This document shows, piece by piece, positions 13,834-23,366 of a stretch of DNA of 42,182 nucleotides. The DNA comes from Candidatus Rokuibacteriota bacterium (GTDB taxonomy: Bacteria > Methylomirabilota > Methylomirabilia > Rokubacteriales > CSP1-6), in contig VBPC01000300.1 of assembly GCA_005887895.1 (NCBI GenBank), forward strand, positions 1 through 42,182. Direction: 5' to 3'. The notes under the pieces are model-generated. The model had not been told where the DNA came from, made no database searches, and saw only the letters and a program-made list of their open reading frames with translations. The translations under genes were made by a program, and so were the position numbers. Positions within the stretch are counted from its first letter, which is position 1, and every line of letters begins with the position of its first letter.

Positions 13834-16131
13834 ATCCGCTACACCGGCGAGCGCGTCAAGCGCGTCGAGGACCCGCGGCTGCTGCGCGGCCGCGGTCGCT
13901 ACCTGGACGACCTGGCGCTGCCGCGGATGCTCGCCCTCGCCTTCGTGCGCAGCCCTCACGCTCACGCGCGCGTGCGCGCCGTCGACCCGGCAGCCGCCCG
14001 GGCGCTCGCGGGCGTGGCGGGGGTCGTCACCGGCGCCGACCTGCGCGGCCTGGCCCGCCCGCTGGCGCCGCGGCTGGCCGGCGAGGGCTTCACGCCGAGC
14101 GAGTGGCCGGCGCTGGCCGACGCCGAGGTGTGCTACGTCGGCCAGGCGGTGGCGGTCGTCGCGGCCGAGACCGCCTACGTCGCCGCCGACGCCGGCGAGC
14201 TGGTGCGCGTGGAGTACGAGGCCCGTCCGGCGGTGGCCACCGTGGACCAGGCGCTCGCGGGGGACGGCGTGGTGTTCCGTCGCGCCTACCGCCACGGCGA
14301 CGTGGACGCGGTCTTCGCCGGCGCCGCCACCGTGCTTCGCGAGCGGTTCAGCCATGGACGCTGCGCGGCGGCGCCGCTCGAGCCGCGCGGCGTGCTCGCC
14401 GACTGGGACGGCGACACGCTGACCGTGTGGGCGTCCACGCAGATCCCCTCGGTGCTCCGCTCGGCGCTGGCGGCGGCGCTCGGGCTCGCGGAGACGCGCG
14501 TGCGCGTCGTGGCGCCCGACGTCGGCGGCGGCTTCGGGCTCAAGACGCACGTCTTTCCCGAGGAGCTCGCGGTGGCGGCGGTCGCCCGCCTCCTCGGCCG
14601 CCCCGTGAAGTGGATCGAGCAGCGTCGCGAGCAGCTGACGGCGGCCGCGCATGCCCGCGAGCAGCGGATCGACGTCGAGCTGGCCGCCGACGCCGCCGGC
14701 GTCGTGCGGGGACTACGGGCGCGCGTGGTGTCCGACGCCGGCGCCTATCACATCTATCCGCTCACCGCCGCGCTCGAGCCGCTGGGCAGCGCCGCCATCC
14801 TGCCGGGCCCCTATCGTGTCGAGGTCTACGAGTACGAGGCGCTGGCGGTGCGGACCCACAAGCCGCCGCTCGGCGCCTACCGCGGCGTCGGCATGACGAT
14901 GGGCGCGTTCGTGATGGAGCGGATGCTCGACCTGCTGGCCGAGCGGCTGGCGCTCGACCCCGCCGAGGTGCGGCGGCGCAACTTCGTTCCCCGCGAGGCC
15001 TATCCGTTCGTCTCCGCCAGCGGGATGACGTACGACAGCGGCGACTATCCCAAGGCGCTCGAGCAGGCGCTGGCGCTCGCCGGCTACGACGCGCTCCGTC
15101 GCGAGCAGCAGGCGGCGCGCGCCGCCGGCCGCCTGCTCGGTGTCGGCGTCGCCTGCTACACGGAGTACACGGGGATGGGCTCCGAGGTCTTCCGCCGGCG
15201 CGGCATGCAGGACGTGCGGGGCGTCGAGTCGGCGACGGTGACGATGGACCCCGACGGCAGTGTGCGGTGCGCGACCAGCTTCCCGTCACAAGGCCAGGGC
15301 CACGCCACGACGATCGCGCAGGTCGTCGCCGACCGGCTCGGCGTCGCGCTCGAGCGGGTCCGCCTGGTGCCGGCCGACACTGCGGTGGTGCCGCCGGGCA
15401 GCGGCACCTTCGGCAGTCGCGGGGCCGTGTCGATCGGCGGCACCGTCGCGGTCGCCGCCGACCGCGTGCGCGCCCGGCTGCAGGCGCTGGCCGCGCACCT
15501 GCTCGAGGCCGCGGCGGCGGACGTCGTCGTCGAGGACGAGCGCGCGCACGTCCGGGGCTTCCCCGAGCGCGCGGTCCCCCTCGCCGAGCTCGCGCGCCTG
15601 GCCTACTCGCCGCCGCGGGGCGGCCTGCCGGCCGACGTCGGCCCTGGACTGTCGGCCACGGTCTCGTTCGATCCGCCGGGCCCGACGTTCTCGGGCGCCG
15701 TGCACGTGGCGCTCGTCGAGGTCGACCGGGCCACCGGGCGCGCGAGCGTTCGCCGTTACGTCGTCGTCGAGGACTGTGGGCCGGTGGTGAACCCGACGAT
15801 CGTCGAGGGCCAGATCCACGGCGCGGTGGCCCAGGGCCTCGGCGAGGCGCTGCTGGAGTCGATCGTCTACGACGGCGACGGCCAGCTTCTCACGGCGACG
15901 CTCATGGACTATGCGCTGCCGAAGGCGGCCGACGTGCCATCGTTCGAGATCGGCCACCTGGAGACGCCGTCGCCGCTGACGCCGGGCGGTGTCAAGGGGA
16001 TGGGCGAGGGCGGCACGATCGGCGCGCCGGCGGCGCTCGCCAACGCCGTCGCCGACGCCGTGCGCCCACTCGGCGGGCGCGTCACCGGGCTGCCGATCCG
16101 CGCCGAAGACCTCGCGCGGCGTGAAGTATGA
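13834..16131 (+). CDS. Xanthine-dehydrogenase-family molybdenum hydroxylase, large (Moco-binding) subunit
   Basis: 765 residues if started at ATC 13834, the codon right after the upstream TAG in the same frame. The family N-terminus ([21 protein letters not shown]) begins there; the first ATG, 13927, would remove 31 conserved residues, and no ATG, GTG or TTG lies between. Domains: Ald_Xan_dh_C hammerhead ([23 protein letters not shown]), then the Moco-binding domain with [43 protein letters not shown] and KGMGEGG, where Glu725 is the catalytic base. Such enzymes hydroxylate aromatic N-heterocycles or aldehydes with water. The 2Fe-2S and FAD subunits normally encoded beside it are absent from this window. 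Confidence 0.87.
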   Translation: MRYTGERVKRVEDPRLLRGRGRYLDDLALPRMLALAFVRSPHAHARVRAVDPAAARALAGVAGVVTGADLRGLARPLAPRLAGEGFTPSEWPALADAEVCYVGQAVAVVAAETAYVAADAGELVRVEYEARPAVATVDQALAGDGVVFRRAYRHGDVDAVFAGAATVLRERFSHGRCAAAPLEPRGVLADWDGDTLTVWASTQIPSVLRSALAAALGLAETRVRVVAPDVGGGFGLKTHVFPEELAVAAVARLLGRPVKWIEQRREQLTAAAHAREQRIDVELAADAAGVVRGLRARVVSDAGAYHIYPLTAALEPLGSAAILPGPYRVEVYEYEALAVRTHKPPLGAYRGVGMTMGAFVMERMLDLLAERLALDPAEVRRRNFVPREAYPFVSASGMTYDSGDYPKALEQALALAGYDALRREQQAARAAGRLLGVGVACYTEYTGMGSEVFRRRGMQDVRGVESATVTMDPDGSVRCATSFPSQGQGHATTIAQVVADRLGVALERVRLVPADTAVVPPGSGTFGSRGAVSIGGTVAVAADRVRARLQALAAHLLEAAAADVVVEDERAHVRGFPERAVPLAELARLAYSPPRGGLPADVGPGLSATVSFDPPGPTFSGAVHVALVEVDRATGRASVRRYVVVEDCGPVVNPTIVEGQIHGAVAQGLGEALLESIVYDGDGQLLTATLMDYALPKAADVPSFEIGHLETPSPLTPGGVKGMGEGGTIGAPAALANAVADAVRPLGGRVTGLPIRAEDLARREV

Positions 16132-16132
16132 T
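16127..16132 (+). promoter_or_regulatory. -10-like TATGAT before the MoxR gene
   Basis: TATGAT overlaps the stop of the molybdenum hydroxylase gene and ends six bases before the MoxR ATG, placing a predicted transcript start at or next to the start codon. No -35 box seen. A GGAGG directly touches the ATG, too close for a normal Shine-Dalgarno. Confidence 0.35.
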
Positions 16133-16138
16133 CGGAGG

Positions 16139-17068
16139 ATGACCGGTGCGCTCGAGCTGATTCGCCGCCTCGAGGACAACGTCGCGCGTGCGCTCGTCGG
16201 CAAGCCGGAAGTCATCCGGCTTGCCGTCATCGGCCTGCTCGCCCGCGGGCACCTGCTGATCGAGGACGTGCCGGGCGTCGGCAAGACGACGCTGGCGGCG
16301 GCGCTGGCGCGCTCCATCGGTGGCGGCTTTCAGCGCATCCAGTTCACCTCCGACATGCTGCCCTCGGACATCCTCGGCGTCAGCGTCTACCAGCCCGACC
16401 GCGGCGACTTCGTGTTCAAGCCGGGCCCGCTGTTCACCAACATCGTGCTCGCGGATGAAATAAACCGGACGACTCCAAAGACACAATCAAGTCTCCTCGA
16501 GGCCATGAACGAGGCGCAGGTGTCGCTCGACCACTCTACGTATCAGTTGCCGCGGCCGTTCATGGTGCTGGCCACCCAGAACCCCCTCGAGTACGAGGGC
16601 ACGCACGCGCTCCCCGAGTCGCAGCTGGATCGCTTTCTGCTGCGGATCACGATCGGCTACCCGGGCGCCTCCGACGAGAAGGCGATCCTGCGCGGCGGCG
16701 GCGCCACCCCGACCGAGGCGCTGGGCCCGGTGCTCGCCGCCGCCGACGTCCTGCGGCTTCAGGACGAGGTCGAGCGGGTGCGGGTGGCGGACTCGGTGCT
16801 CGACTACGTCCTGGCGCTGGTCGCCGCCACCCGCGCGGCGCCGCCGCTGCGGCTCGGCGTGAGTCCGCGCGGCTCGCTGGCGCTGCTGCGCGCGGCCCGG
16901 GCCCGCGCCCTCGCCGACGGCCGCGACTTCGTCGTTCCCGACGACGTCAAGACGCTGGCCGTGCCGGCGCTCGCCCATCGAGTGCTGCTGCGTGGCGCGA
17001 CGGGTGGGGAGGTCGATCCGGCCGCGATCGTGCGCGCGCTGTGCGACTCCGTCCCGGTTCCGCGGTGA
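16139..17068 (+). CDS. MoxR-type AAA+ ATPase
   Basis: 309 residues from ATG 16139. [32 protein letters not shown] gives the Walker A (46-50), followed by [13 protein letters not shown], the Walker [21 protein letters not shown], sensor 1 [22 protein letters not shown] and the lid domain with [18 protein letters not shown]. MoxR proteins are chaperone-like ATPases that activate partner complexes, commonly with a DUF58/von Willebrand-like protein. The next two genes are those partners, so this is the usual MoxR-DUF58-transglutaminase module. Confidence 0.93.
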   Translation: MTGALELIRRLEDNVARALVGKPEVIRLAVIGLLARGHLLIEDVPGVGKTTLAAALARSIGGGFQRIQFTSDMLPSDILGVSVYQPDRGDFVFKPGPLFTNIVLADEINRTTPKTQSSLLEAMNEAQVSLDHSTYQLPRPFMVLATQNPLEYEGTHALPESQLDRFLLRITIGYPGASDEKAILRGGGATPTEALGPVLAAADVLRLQDEVERVRVADSVLDYVLALVAATRAAPPLRLGVSPRGSLALLRAARARALADGRDFVVPDDVKTLAVPALAHRVLLRGATGGEVDPAAIVRALCDSVPVPR

Positions 17069-18048
17069 GCCTGGCGGCCCTGCTCCGCGCCCTCCGGCCG
17101 CGCCGGACGATCCGGCCGACGCGCGACGGCTGGTGGTGCCTGGGCGCCGCGGTCGGCCTCGGGTTCGCGGCGATGAACACCGGCAACAACCTGCTCTACC
17201 TGCTGGCCTCGCTGCTGCTCGGACTCATCATCGTCTCCGGCATCCTGTCCGAGCAGTCGATGCGGCGGCTGCGCCTGGCCGCCGTCGTGCCCGACGAGAT
17301 CTATGCCGGCCGCGCGGCCGTCGTCGGGGCGCGGGTCAGGAATCTCAAGCGCCGGCTGTCGACCTACTCGGTGGCGCTCGAGGTCGACGGGCGGCGCCTG
17401 TACGTCGACCGGCTGCCGGCCGGCGACGAGCGCCTGGTGACGTGGGAGGCGCGCTTCGACGCGCGGGGCCGGGGACGCCTGCCGGGCGTGCGCGTGACGA
17501 CACGCTTTCCATTCGGCCTGTTCGTCAAGGCCGGTCGCCTCGCGCTCGACGAGGAGGTCGTCGTCTTTCCCGCCGTCCGGCCGCTCGAGGGCGCGTGGCG
17601 TCGCCGGCTTGGCGCCGGCGCGGCGCGGCCGCTGCGGCGTCGCGGGCGCGGCCACGATCTCTACAACCTGCGCGAGTACCGCGCCGGCGACGACCCGCGC
17701 CTCATCCACTGGCGCAGCAGCGCCAAGACCGGCGCGCTGGTCGTGCGGGAGCTCGAAGCCGAGACGGCGCTCGACACGCGGATCGTCCTGGTCGGCGATG
17801 GCACCCGCGACGGGGCACGGCTGGAGGCGGCGCTGTCGGAGGCGGCCTCGCTGGCGGCGCACCTCACGCGGGCCGAGGCCGCTGTCGAGCTGCTCGGTCC
17901 CGGCCTCCACGTCCCGGCCGGTCGTGGTCGCGCGCACCTGCGGCGTCTGCTGACCGCGCTCGCCCTCTACCAGGCGCGCGCGGTCCCGGCCCCCCCGCGG
18001 CCGAGGCGGCGCGCCGGCGTCGGCGAGATCGAGATCGCGCTCGGATGA
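17065..18048 (+). CDS. DUF58 domain-containing membrane protein
   Basis: 327 residues from GTG 17065, overlapping the MoxR stop as GTGA; GTG 17041 is an alternative. Two hydrophobic segments near the N-terminus (about residues 25-65: [35 protein letters not shown]) are followed by a beta-rich region ([13 protein letters not shown]) and the DUF58 signature [26 protein letters not shown]. These proteins are membrane-anchored partners of MoxR ATPases, probably presenting a metal-binding VWA-like domain in the cytoplasm. Confidence 0.9.
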   Translation: MSLAALLRALRPRRTIRPTRDGWWCLGAAVGLGFAAMNTGNNLLYLLASLLLGLIIVSGILSEQSMRRLRLAAVVPDEIYAGRAAVVGARVRNLKRRLSTYSVALEVDGRRLYVDRLPAGDERLVTWEARFDARGRGRLPGVRVTTRFPFGLFVKAGRLALDEEVVVFPAVRPLEGAWRRRLGAGAARPLRRRGRGHDLYNLREYRAGDDPRLIHWRSSAKTGALVVRELEAETALDTRIVLVGDGTRDGARLEAALSEAASLAAHLTRAEAAVELLGPGLHVPAGRGRAHLRRLLTALALYQARAVPAPPRPRRRAGVGEIEIALG

Positions 18049-20096
18049 CCGTCAGCGCGTCCTCGGCGCTCGCGATCGCGGTCTACCTGCTGGTGGCCGA
18101 CGGCCTGGCCGCGCTGTTCCTCGGCGGCCTCCTCGGCGGCGCGGGGCTGGCGCTGGCGGCCGCCGCGGTGGCGGCCTCCTGGTGGCAGGCGCCGCTGCGA
18201 CGGCGGATCGCGCCGCAGCCGTGGCTGGGCACCGCCATCGTGGTCCTCGCGGCCGGCGGCGTCGCCCTCGAGGTCGTGACCGTGGCGGCGAGCATGCTGG
18301 ATGCGTTCACGCACCTGTTGCTGTTCCTGCTGCTCGTCAAGCTCTACACCCGCCGCACGTCGCGCGACGCCCGCGACCTGGCGTTCCTGGCGTTCTTCAT
18401 GCTGGTGGCGGTGGCGCCGGCGACGACCAGCGTCGTCTTCCTGGCGCTGTTCGTCGTCTTCCTGGTCGTCGGCACCTGGCTCCTGATGCTGCGCCACCTG
18501 GTCGCCGAGGGCGAGGGCGCGCCGCCGTCTCTCGAGGCGCGGCGTCCGTTCGGCCTCGGGCGCGATCTGTTCGCGCTCTCGCTGGCGGCGTCGGCGGCGA
18601 CGATCGCGATCACCACGGTGCTGTTCCTCGTCATCCCGCGCGTGGGCCAGGCGGCGCTGCCGCTGCGACCGCACGTCTCCCGCATGGTGTCGGGCTTCTC
18701 CGAGCGCGTCGAGCTGGGCGCCTTCGGCGAGATCGAAGCCGACTCGACGGTCGTCATGCGCGTGCACCTCGAGGAGTGGCGCGGCGGCCAGGGCCGGCCC
18801 GAGGCGCTGCCGGCGCTGCGCTGGCGCGGCATCGCGTTCGACGCCTTCGACGGCCGCGCGTGGACGGTCAGCCGCTCGACGCTGCGGTTGACGCTTCGTC
18901 GCGAGCTGCCGGTGGCGTTTCCCGTCCACCGCTACTACGGCGGCCCGGTGCTCACCCAGGAGATCTTTCTCGAGCCGATCGGCAGCGAGATGATCTTCGG
19001 CGCCGCCCGCCTGCTGCGGCTGCACGGCCGCTCCGACGTCGTGACGCTCGACGACCTCGGCAACGTCGCGGTGCCGGTGCCGTCGGCGCGCCTGAACTAC
19101 ACGGTGGACTCCGAGCCCGAGGTGGGCGACCCGCGGGGCCTCGACATCGCCGACGCGCGGCTGCCGGCCGACCCGCGCTGGCTGGCGCGTTACACCCAGC
19201 TGCCGCCGGTGGCCCCGCGGATCGTCGCGCTGGCGCAGGAGATCACCGCCGGCGCCGCCGATCATTACGACGCCGCGCTGCGGCTGAGCGCCTGGCTCGG
19301 CCGCGAGCTGAAGTACACCCGCGTCCTCGAGGGCTCCGGCGCCGCGGACCCCCTCGAGGACTTCCTCTTCGTGCGCCGCGCCGGCAACTGCGAGTACTTC
19401 GCGGCCGCGCTGGCGGTGATGCTGCGCACACAGGGCATTCCCGCGCGGGTGGTCAACGGCTTCCAGCGCGGCGAGTGGAACCCCTACGGCCACTACTTCA
19501 TGGTGCGGCTGCGCGACGCCCATTCGTGGGTGGAGGTGTTCGTGGACGGCGCCGGCTGGGTCAGCCTCGATCCGTCTCCCCGCGGCCTGCCCGAGCCGAC
19601 CGCGGTCGCCGCCCGCGCCATGCTCTGGCTCGACGCGCTGCGGCTGTCCTGGTACCGCTACGTCGTGAGCTGGAGCCTGCACGACCAGCTGGCCGCGGCC
19701 GACACCGTCCGGCGCGCCGTGTGGACGCGGAGCGCGCTGCCGCGGGTGGCGCTGGACTGGCGCTCGCTGCTCCGGGCGGCGATGATCGTCGCGGTGCTCG
19801 GGTCGGCCGCCGTGGCGCTCGGCCGGCGCCGGGGTGGCGCCGTGGGCGGGGTCGCGGACGTCCCGCGCTTCTACGCCCGGGCGCTGCGCGCGCTCGCGCG
19901 TCGCGGACTGACGCCGGCCGCCGGCGAGACCGCGCGCGAGCTCGCGGGCCGCGCGGAGGCGACGCCGGTGGCCGTGGCGTTCGCCCGGCTGACGGCGGCG
20001 TACGAGCGGGTGCGCTTCGGCGGCATCGCCCTCACCGCCGACGAGGCGGCGGCGGTCGAGGCCGGCCTGGCCGAGCTGGAGCGCAGCGGCCGGTAA
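18045..20096 (+). CDS. TgpA-type transglutaminase-like membrane protein
   Basis: 683 residues from ATG 18045, overlapping the DUF58 stop as ATGA. About six hydrophobic helices fill residues 1-210 (DUF3488 region). A periplasmic transglutaminase core follows with RAGNCEYFAAAL, DAHSWVEVF and WVSLDPSP, giving the triad Cys449-His493-Asp509. A further helix at about 575-595 (AAMIVAVLGSAAVAL) precedes a cytoplasmic tail (DUF4129-like, FYARALRALARRGL). Pseudomonas TgpA has this architecture and is essential there. It likely crosslinks or cleaves a periplasmic target with help of the MoxR/DUF58 pair. Confidence 0.9.
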   Translation: MTVSASSALAIAVYLLVADGLAALFLGGLLGGAGLALAAAAVAASWWQAPLRRRIAPQPWLGTAIVVLAAGGVALEVVTVAASMLDAFTHLLLFLLLVKLYTRRTSRDARDLAFLAFFMLVAVAPATTSVVFLALFVVFLVVGTWLLMLRHLVAEGEGAPPSLEARRPFGLGRDLFALSLAASAATIAITTVLFLVIPRVGQAALPLRPHVSRMVSGFSERVELGAFGEIEADSTVVMRVHLEEWRGGQGRPEALPALRWRGIAFDAFDGRAWTVSRSTLRLTLRRELPVAFPVHRYYGGPVLTQEIFLEPIGSEMIFGAARLLRLHGRSDVVTLDDLGNVAVPVPSARLNYTVDSEPEVGDPRGLDIADARLPADPRWLARYTQLPPVAPRIVALAQEITAGAADHYDAALRLSAWLGRELKYTRVLEGSGAADPLEDFLFVRRAGNCEYFAAALAVMLRTQGIPARVVNGFQRGEWNPYGHYFMVRLRDAHSWVEVFVDGAGWVSLDPSPRGLPEPTAVAARAMLWLDALRLSWYRYVVSWSLHDQLAAADTVRRAVWTRSALPRVALDWRSLLRAAMIVAVLGSAAVALGRRRGGAVGGVADVPRFYARALRALARRGLTPAAGETARELAGRAEATPVAVAFARLTAAYERVRFGGIALTADEAAAVEAGLAELERSGR

Positions 20097-21661
20097 TGCA
20101 CGTCGGCCACCTCCTCACGCGGGCTGCGCTTCGCTATCCCGGGCGTCCGGCGTGGATCGCCGGCGACACGCGCATCTCGTTCCGGCAGGCGGAGGCGCGG
20201 GTGAATCGCCTCGGCCACGCGCTGTTGGCGCTCGGCGCGCGTCGCGGCGACCGCATCGGCATGCTCATGCCGAACTGCTACCAGGGGCTCGAGACGTTGC
20301 TGGCGCCGATGAAGGCCGGACTGGCCGTGGTGCCGATGAACGCGCGCCTGCACCCCGACGAGCACGCTTACATGCTCGACGACGCCGGGGCTCGCGTGCT
20401 GGTGTACGCCGAAGAGTTTCGCGAGCATCTGGCCGGCGTGCGCAGCCGGCTCAAGACGGTCGAGCGGTTCGTCTGCCTCGGTCACGGCGCGCGCGGCGAC
20501 CTGGAGTTCGAGGCGCTGATCGCCGGGGCGCCGCACGAGGATCCGCCCGAGGTCGCCATCGAGCCCGACGACATGGCCTGGCTCTTCTACACCTCCGGCA
20601 CCACCGGGCATCCCAAGGGCGCCGTGCTCACGCACCGCACGCTGCTGACGATGGCACAGCAGTTCCTGCTGCTGGCGCCGCCCCGTGGCCCCGAGGATGT
20701 CGTCCTGCACGCGGCCGCCATCACCCACGGCTCCGGCTGTCTCCTCTTCCACCATCTCGCCGCCGGCGCCGCCAACGCCTTTCCGGCGACGCGCTCGTTC
20801 GACCCGCCGCGGATCTTCGAGGCGATCGCGCGCCAGCGCGTCACGACGATGTTCCTGGTGCCCACCATGATCAACACGCTGCTGGCGGCTGAGGGCGACC
20901 GCCGGCGCAGCGACGTCTCGAGCCTGCACACCGTGATCTACGGCGGCGCGCCGATGTACGTCGAGCACCTGGAGGCGTCGCTGGCGGCGTTCGGCCCTGT
21001 CTTCGTGCAGATCTTCGGCCAGGGCGAGGCGCCGATGACGTGTACGCTGCTGTCCAAGGCCGAGCACGTGACCGGCGGCGATCCCGTCAAGATCCGGCGC
21101 CTGGCCTCGGCCGGGCGCGAGACGCCGGCGGTACGCGTGCGGGTCGTCGACGACGAGGATCGAGGCCGGCCGGCCGGCGAGATGGGGGAGATCGTCGTGC
21201 GCGGCGACCTGGTCATGCAGGGCTACTGGAACAAGCCGGAGGCGACCGCCGACGCGCTGCGCGGCGGCTGGCTGCACACCGGCGACATCGGCTACCTCGA
21301 CGAGGACGGCTACCTCTACATCACCGATCGGAAGAAAGACATGATCATCAGCGGCGGCTCCAACATCTACCCGCGCGAGATCGAGGAAGTGATCTGCCGG
21401 CACCCCGGCGTGTTCGAGGTCGCCGTCATCGGCGTGCCCGACGCCAGGTGGGGCGAGGCGACCCGGGCGCTGGTGGTCGCGCGCGAGGGGCACCGGCTGA
21501 CCGAGGCCGACATCGTCGAGCACTGCCGCCGCCACCTGGCCTCCTACAAGAAGCCGCAGTCGGTGGAGTTCCTGCCGGCGCTGCCCAAGAACGCCTACGG
21601 CAAGGTCCTCAAGCGCGAGCTGCGCGAGCGGTTCTGGGCCGACCGCGGCCGGAGGATCTGA
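20096..21661 (+). CDS. Acyl-CoA synthetase (AMP-binding, class I adenylate-forming)
   Basis: 521 residues from ATG 20096, overlapping the previous stop as TAATG. P-loop-like A3 motif FYTSGTTGHPKGAVLTH, A5 region QIFGQGEAPMT, A7 GWLHTGDIGYLDEDGY, A8 DRKKDMIISGGSNIYPREIEE and the catalytic lysine motif PKNAYGKVLKREL are all present. It activates a carboxylic acid to the acyl-CoA through an acyl-adenylate. GQGEAP replaces the commoner YGxTE, hence substrate choice cannot be guessed; medium-chain fatty or aromatic acids are usual for this subgroup. Confidence 0.9.
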   Translation: MHVGHLLTRAALRYPGRPAWIAGDTRISFRQAEARVNRLGHALLALGARRGDRIGMLMPNCYQGLETLLAPMKAGLAVVPMNARLHPDEHAYMLDDAGARVLVYAEEFREHLAGVRSRLKTVERFVCLGHGARGDLEFEALIAGAPHEDPPEVAIEPDDMAWLFYTSGTTGHPKGAVLTHRTLLTMAQQFLLLAPPRGPEDVVLHAAAITHGSGCLLFHHLAAGAANAFPATRSFDPPRIFEAIARQRVTTMFLVPTMINTLLAAEGDRRRSDVSSLHTVIYGGAPMYVEHLEASLAAFGPVFVQIFGQGEAPMTCTLLSKAEHVTGGDPVKIRRLASAGRETPAVRVRVVDDEDRGRPAGEMGEIVVRGDLVMQGYWNKPEATADALRGGWLHTGDIGYLDEDGYLYITDRKKDMIISGGSNIYPREIEEVICRHPGVFEVAVIGVPDARWGEATRALVVAREGHRLTEADIVEHCRRHLASYKKPQSVEFLPALPKNAYGKVLKRELRERFWADRGRRI

Positions 21662-21662
21662 G

Positions 21663-23339
21663 ATGGGCGTGCGCGACCTCGAGATCGCCCGCGCCGTCAA
21701 GCTGCGGCCCATCCAGGAGATCGGCGAGGCGCTCGGCCTCGGACCCGACGACCTCGAGCTCTACGGCCGCTTCAAGGCCAAGGTCCGCTGGGAGGCGATC
21801 GCCCAGGCCTCGTCGCGGCCGGACGGCGCGCTCGTGCTCGTCACGGCCATGACGCCGACGCCGGCCGGCGAGGGCAAGTCCACGACGACCGTCGGCCTCG
21901 CCGACGGCCTCCGCCGCCTCGGCCGCCGGGCGATCGTCGCCCTGCGCGAGCCCTCGCTCGGCCCCGTGTTCGGGATGAAGGGCGGCGCCGCCGGCGGCGG
22001 CCACGCTCAGGTCGCGCCGATGGAGGACATCAACCTGCACTTCACCGGCGACATGCACGCCATCGGCGCCGCCCACAACCTGCTGTCGGCGATGCTCGAC
22101 AACCATCTGAGCCAGGGCAACGCGCTCGGGCTCGACCCGCGCCGCATCCTCTGGAAGCGCGTGATCGACATGAACGACCGCGCGCTGCGCAACGTCGTGC
22201 TGGGCCTGGGCGGTCCTGCCCACGGCGTGCCGCGCGAGGGCGGCTTCGAGATCACGGTCGCCTCCGAGGTGATGGCGATCCTCTGCCTGGCGCGCGACCT
22301 GGCCGACTTCAAGGCGCGCGTGGAGCGGGTGGTCGTCGGCGAGACGGCGACGGGGGCGCTGGTGGAGGCGCGCGGGCTCAAGGCGGCCGGCGCCATGGCC
22401 GTGCTGATGAAGGACGCGATCAAGCCCAATCTCGTGCAGACGCTCGAGGGGACGCCGGCCTTCGTGCACGGCGGCCCCTTCGGCAACATCGCCCATGGCT
22501 GCAACAGCCTCATCGCCACGCGGCTGGCGCTGAAGCTCGGTGAGATCGTCGTCACCGAGGCCGGCTTCGCCAGCGATCTCGGCGCCGAGAAGTTCGTGGA
22601 CATCAAGGCCCGCACCGGCGGCCTGCGGCCGGCGGCGGCGGTCATCGTCGCCACCGTGCGCGCGCTGAAGCTGCACGGCGGCGTCGCCCTCGCCGAGCTG
22701 GGCGCCGAGAACGTGGAGGCCGTGCGGCGCGGCAGCGACAACCTGGCCAAGCACGTGGAGAACGTGCGGGCGTTCGGGCTGACACCGGTGGTGGCGCTCA
22801 ATCACTTCACCGGCGACACCCCAGCGGAGGTCGCCGCGATGCTGGACGTCTGTCGCGGCTGGGGCGTGCGGGCGGCCGTGTCGCGCGGCTGGGAGCTCGG
22901 CGGGGCCGGCACGACCGAGCTGGCCACGGCCGTGCTGGACGCGATGGCCGCCGCCGACCCCGGCGCGTTCCACCAGCTCTATCCGGAAGACTGGACGCTC
23001 GAGCGCAAGATCGAGACGATCGTCACTCGGCTCTACGGCGGCGACGCCGTGGGGTTCGCTCCACCGGCGGCCGCCAAGCTCGCGCGCTGGCAGAGCCTCG
23101 GCTACGGGCGACTGCCCGTCTGCATGGCGAAGACCCAGAACTCGCTGTCCGACGATCCGAAGAAGCTCGGGCGGCCGCGCGCCTTCACGGTGATCGTGCG
23201 CGACGCCAAGCTCGCCGCCGGCGCCGGCTTCGTCGTCGCCTATGCCGGCGACGTCCTCACGATGCCCGGGCTGCCCAAGACGCCGGGCGCCGAGACGATG
23301 GACGTCGACGCCGACGGCAACGTGGTGGGGTTGTTTTAG
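21663..23339 (+). CDS. fhs: Formate-tetrahydrofolate ligase
   Basis: 558 residues from ATG 21663, one base after the previous stop, with GGAGG upstream. TPTPAGEGKSTTTVGL is the nucleotide-binding loop, followed by REPSLGPVFGMKGGAAGGG, DINLHFTGDMHAIGAAHNLLSAMLDNH, FVHGGPFGNIAHGCNS, VTEAGFASDLGAEKF, and C-terminal CMAKTQNSLSDDP and MPGLPKTPGAE. These are invariant Fhs blocks. It makes 10-formyl-THF from formate, ATP and THF. In the same operon as a ring-opening amidohydrolase it could capture released formate, although a general one-carbon role is equally likely. Confidence 0.96.
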   Translation: MGVRDLEIARAVKLRPIQEIGEALGLGPDDLELYGRFKAKVRWEAIAQASSRPDGALVLVTAMTPTPAGEGKSTTTVGLADGLRRLGRRAIVALREPSLGPVFGMKGGAAGGGHAQVAPMEDINLHFTGDMHAIGAAHNLLSAMLDNHLSQGNALGLDPRRILWKRVIDMNDRALRNVVLGLGGPAHGVPREGGFEITVASEVMAILCLARDLADFKARVERVVVGETATGALVEARGLKAAGAMAVLMKDAIKPNLVQTLEGTPAFVHGGPFGNIAHGCNSLIATRLALKLGEIVVTEAGFASDLGAEKFVDIKARTGGLRPAAAVIVATVRALKLHGGVALAELGAENVEAVRRGSDNLAKHVENVRAFGLTPVVALNHFTGDTPAEVAAMLDVCRGWGVRAAVSRGWELGGAGTTELATAVLDAMAAADPGAFHQLYPEDWTLERKIETIVTRLYGGDAVGFAPPAAAKLARWQSLGYGRLPVCMAKTQNSLSDDPKKLGRPRAFTVIVRDAKLAAGAGFVVAYAGDVLTMPGLPKTPGAETMDVDADGNVVGLF

Positions 23340-23366
23340 GAGCGGGGCCGCGCTACAAGCCTAGCC

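Noticed and set aside
12841..16131. LLM-hydroxylase fusion by TAG readthrough
   Set aside because: Both proteins have complete, normal ends around the stop; a non-standard start is simpler, though readthrough is kept as an alternative in the finding.
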